DNA of 64,000 nt, from contig CM070877.1 in assembly GCA_036365515.1 (NCBI GenBank), forward strand, positions 64,864,522-64,928,521. The letters are read 5' to 3'. The translations under genes were made by a program, and so were the position numbers. Shown here piece by piece: positions 61,033 to 64,000 of this stretch. The notes beneath the pieces were generated by a model. The model was given only the letters and a program-made list of their open reading frames with translations. It did not search any database and was not told where the DNA came from. The first letter of the stretch is position 1. Every line of letters starts with the position of its first letter. The stretch comes from Torymus aiolomorphi (lineage: Eukaryota > Arthropoda > Insecta > Hymenoptera > Torymidae).

Positions 61033-64000
61033 CTTTTTGAATTTTTATCCGATCGTTATCAGACAGCGCTTAAAATTTTTCTTTTTTTTCAACATTTTTG
61101 GTAAATAATAATATTATGCAGTTTTTTGGATAATTTTTTTTATATCGATTTTTCACTTTTTGAAAAAATAATTTTCATTTTTTTTTAACGGTAACATTGA
61201 TATATTTAAATCGGATGGGAAGCATTCGAATGAGCATTAAAATACCTATATTTTCTAAAAAAAATTCTCTAGCTATCACTGTTCTTTTGTTTTTAACAAA
61301 AACGCGTTTTTTTTTTAAAGCTTATAACTCGCAAACTAAACAGTCAATTTATTTGAAAAAAAAAAATCACAATAATGCAAAATATATATAGCTACAATCT
61401 CTACAAATTTGAATCCATTCTGTCGATTAGTTTTTGAGAAAAAATTGAAACCGTAAAAAATGAGTTTTGTATGTCGCACGATAACTGGAGTAAAATTGGC
61501 TTAATCGCTTTAAAATTTCTTGTACGGGTAGGTTTTTTGTATAACTCTCGGTCGAGTTATTTGGGCAAAATGATTGGTCCATAAATTTCAGAGATATTTG
61601 AGAATAAAAATTTTTTAAGTTTTTTTTTCAAATTGTAATTTCTTGAAAACAGCTCGATGTATTAGCTTTAAATTTTTATAAGCTTGAAGTTTATAGACTA
61701 TTTTGTTTGCAATATAGGCAATATCTATGTCAAATTTGATCTAGATTATATGGTTACATTTTGAGATATTTAATATTTAAAATTATGGTATTTCTGAAAA
61801 TTATTTAATTCTATAATAAAAAGATATATGTAATATTCATATGACTGGCATATAGCATAGAATTCCTGTTTATATTCGATCATAACGTGCTCGGATCGTT
61901 TGTTATCATTATTTTGCTTTGTCGTCAACTCCAATGAAAGACATAAATACAAACAATAACATATATGATTGACGTCAAAAAGCCGTTGACACCGATGAAA
62001 TTTTTTACACCTTCATTGCTATTGATTATTAAAACAGAGGGATGTATTCAAATAAAATCATTATAGTTTCTCATAAGCTATATATTTTATTTTCATTTGT
62101 TAATTTTTGTAATAGATCTAACTTTGATAACCAACGATTAATTTTCTACAATTTAATTTTTTAAAAAGCAAATCATGAAAAATACGTCAAAAATACGTAT
62201 AAACAAAAAAATCATTCTATTCACTAAGTATTTAAAATCGTAGGTTTACAAACATTCACGTACGCGCAGATGTACATTATACATAAACACGCACACATAC
62301 ATGCGCACGCGCGCAGAAACTATTTTTATTTTCAAATTTGCACAAACAGAAATATGTTTGGATTACAACTTTTGCACAAATTTTATTGTTAATCGTTATA
62401 AAGTTTATTATCTGCCTTAAGTCAAATTCTGTGAGAAAGCAATCATGTATGCAATTAATTAATTAAACTATTTATAATAAAACTTATTTTTTCATTACTG
62501 ACTTTAATTTGAGTTTTAAATCAATAATTTTTTTATTTTATTATGATTCTATTTTTCAAAATAAAATTGTTTGTATTTTTTCCTTTTTGACCTTCGAGAA
62601 ATCTCGTTTTGCTTTTTCCTAAAGATAGACTTTGTGATTATAAAAATACCTAGTATTAATGTTCTGTACGACATTTCAGACCGAATGCACTATTTTTAGA
62701 AAATGTCTGTATGCTCTGTTAATTTTTCCAGAATTGCTTTTCATTTTATCTGGAGAAAAAACATGGTTTTCTTTTGATAAAAAATAACTGAAGGAAAATT
62801 AATAAAATTTCTTCTAGATTTTGTGGAGGGATAGCAATTGCAAATTTATTGAATAAGTTTGTTGAGAGGAAATACCGATTCATAAATTATGGAGATATTT
62901 GAGGTTCAATGTTTTCCATTGTATTTTGAAATCGCGATTACGTAAGAACAGCTTTATCTATAGGCCTAAAATGTAGGGGGGATATTGTATATATTAGGCG
63001 AAACATGTTAAATTTTCATTAAGATTGACAATTAGTTTTAGAGCTATTTGAAGTAAAAAGCATCTGTAAGGTCATTGTCACGTGACTTTTATATCGATTT
63101 TGACCAGATAGAGCTTATTCATTTTGTTTTGGCCTACATAGTTCAGAAAAATACTTCTGTTTTGTTGAATTTCATTTTTTTTTATTATTCCATAGTAATT
63201 TTTACTTTTCCAATGTTACATTTTATCATTTTCTTAAATTCTTGAAAGTTAATATTGCTTATTATATATTATTAATGCTATAGAATATATTAAATAATAA
63301 TTATAGTTTTTTAAAAGTTGCTTATTATTATGGTCCATTTTTGGTTCTTACTGAAAACGTCATTTCCCGTAAATAGGTAATGTTAAAAAAATGTTTTTTC
63401 AATTTTTAATATTTCATTTTCCTATTTTTTGTATTCAAAACTAATGTTTTTTCTATATTATTAATAGACTTGCAGCAGTGTAAAATTATTTGTTAGCTTT
63501 GTGAAAATTTTCAAAAATACGTTATAAAACGTAATAACATCTTGAATTTTGCCAGCTGCATCAAACCTAAAAAAGTAACAATTGCTGGAAAAATACAAGA
63601 AATTAAGTTACAGCGGGATTAATTTGGTCGGTTATTAGGCATTTCATTAGATGCAAAAATAGGCATGGCCAAGGTATAAAATAAAATTTGTTACGTAATA
63701 GCACATTGTGCAATAAGAGAAGAAAATGATCTATTTCAAGCGAGGGTGAGGAGGTCAGGACGAAGGCGCCCGAGACAGAGACGAGTGCTGCAAACACCTC
63801 ACTTGATATGAGTCTGAAATAGCTCTTTTTCTCGTGTCACACACCGTATTTTTTTCAACGAGTGCAAAAAAGGGCCTTTTTATATGCATAAAAGTTGGGT
63901 AGGAGATATCTCTTTTTATATCAATTATATCTAAATTGTAAATATTCATTTTTTTGTAATTTAACTGAAATGTTTTTAATATTCCTCGAAATGGGCCAAG
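61031..64000. other. AT-rich stretch without supported genes
   Basis: 61430-61640 is related in reverse complement to about 42570-43020 (e.g. GATTGGTCCATAAATTTCAGAGATATTTGAG), so it contains decayed copies of the same dispersed repeat. A CACGCACACATACATGCGCACG tract lies at about 62289-62311. From 63000 on I see nothing beyond short frames with no motif. Confidence 0.45.

Overview
This window reads as gene-poor, AT-rich eukaryotic DNA, most likely from an arthropod and plausibly a hymenopteran insect. That placement is inferred from the mobile-element complement (Penelope-like elements, a Tc1/mariner-type transposase with a DUF4817-like N-terminus, a PHD/FP-type LINE ORF1, a Polinton and a tRNA-derived SINE), not from any host gene. 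I found no convincing single-copy host gene. Nearly everything recognisable is a transposable element, usually broken, and many are inserted inside one another.

Layout. 0.6-1.6 kb: microsatellites and a 28-bp tandem array. 1.6-5.1 kb: copy 1 of an unclassified dispersed repeat ('repeat R'), interrupted by a TA-flanked DNA element. 5.1-9.8 kb: a LINE 3' end, short degenerate repeats, a minus-strand LINE ORF1 and a Penelope-like 3' fragment. 9.97-24.5 kb: one plus-strand LINE (ORF1 with PHD and FP-type regions, ORF2 with endonuclease and reverse transcriptase). It is split by a pogo/Tigger-like element (12160-20988), which is itself split by a Tc1/mariner-superfamily element (16809-20030). 24.5-27.0 kb: a minus-strand gypsy-type gag-pol fragment. 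27.5-56.1 kb: copy 2 of repeat R, split by a 1.3-kb solo LTR, a head-to-head Penelope-like pair and a 23.6-kb Polinton/Maverick (32123-55718). 56.1-64 kb: a TTAA palindrome element, tandem and inverted repeats, microsatellites, a small zinc-ligand exon fragment and decayed sequence.

The Polinton is the main object. It has diverged terminal inverted repeats and a perfect 6-bp target duplication (CACACA), and repeat R copy 1 preserves a paralogous empty site. Left to right it carries two copies of an uncharacterised 'VDMQGF' gene (-), a double-jelly-roll capsid gene (-), a penton-like gene (-), an adenain-like protease (-), a phospholipase-A2-like/basic-hydrophobic gene (-), a packaging ATPase (+), an uncharacterised gene (+), an integrase with chromodomain (+), a small MDLSKL gene (-), a protein-primed family-B DNA polymerase (-) and a third VDMQGF gene (+). 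Most are disabled by stops, frameshifts or insertions. Nested insertions (foldback, piggyBac-like MITE, Penelope-like or SINE-like fragment, several TA-flanked elements, a SINE) account for about 7 kb, leaving about 16 kb of Polinton.

The least explained signal lies in the right arm of the Polinton (49.8-51.9 kb). There are three copies of a long hairpin with compensatory base-pair changes, and five or six copies of a second, roughly 100-nt stem-closed unit. A CCAAT/TATA pair lies upstream of one hairpin. No comparable reading frame explains them, so they are candidates for an undescribed structured non-coding RNA or DNA element.
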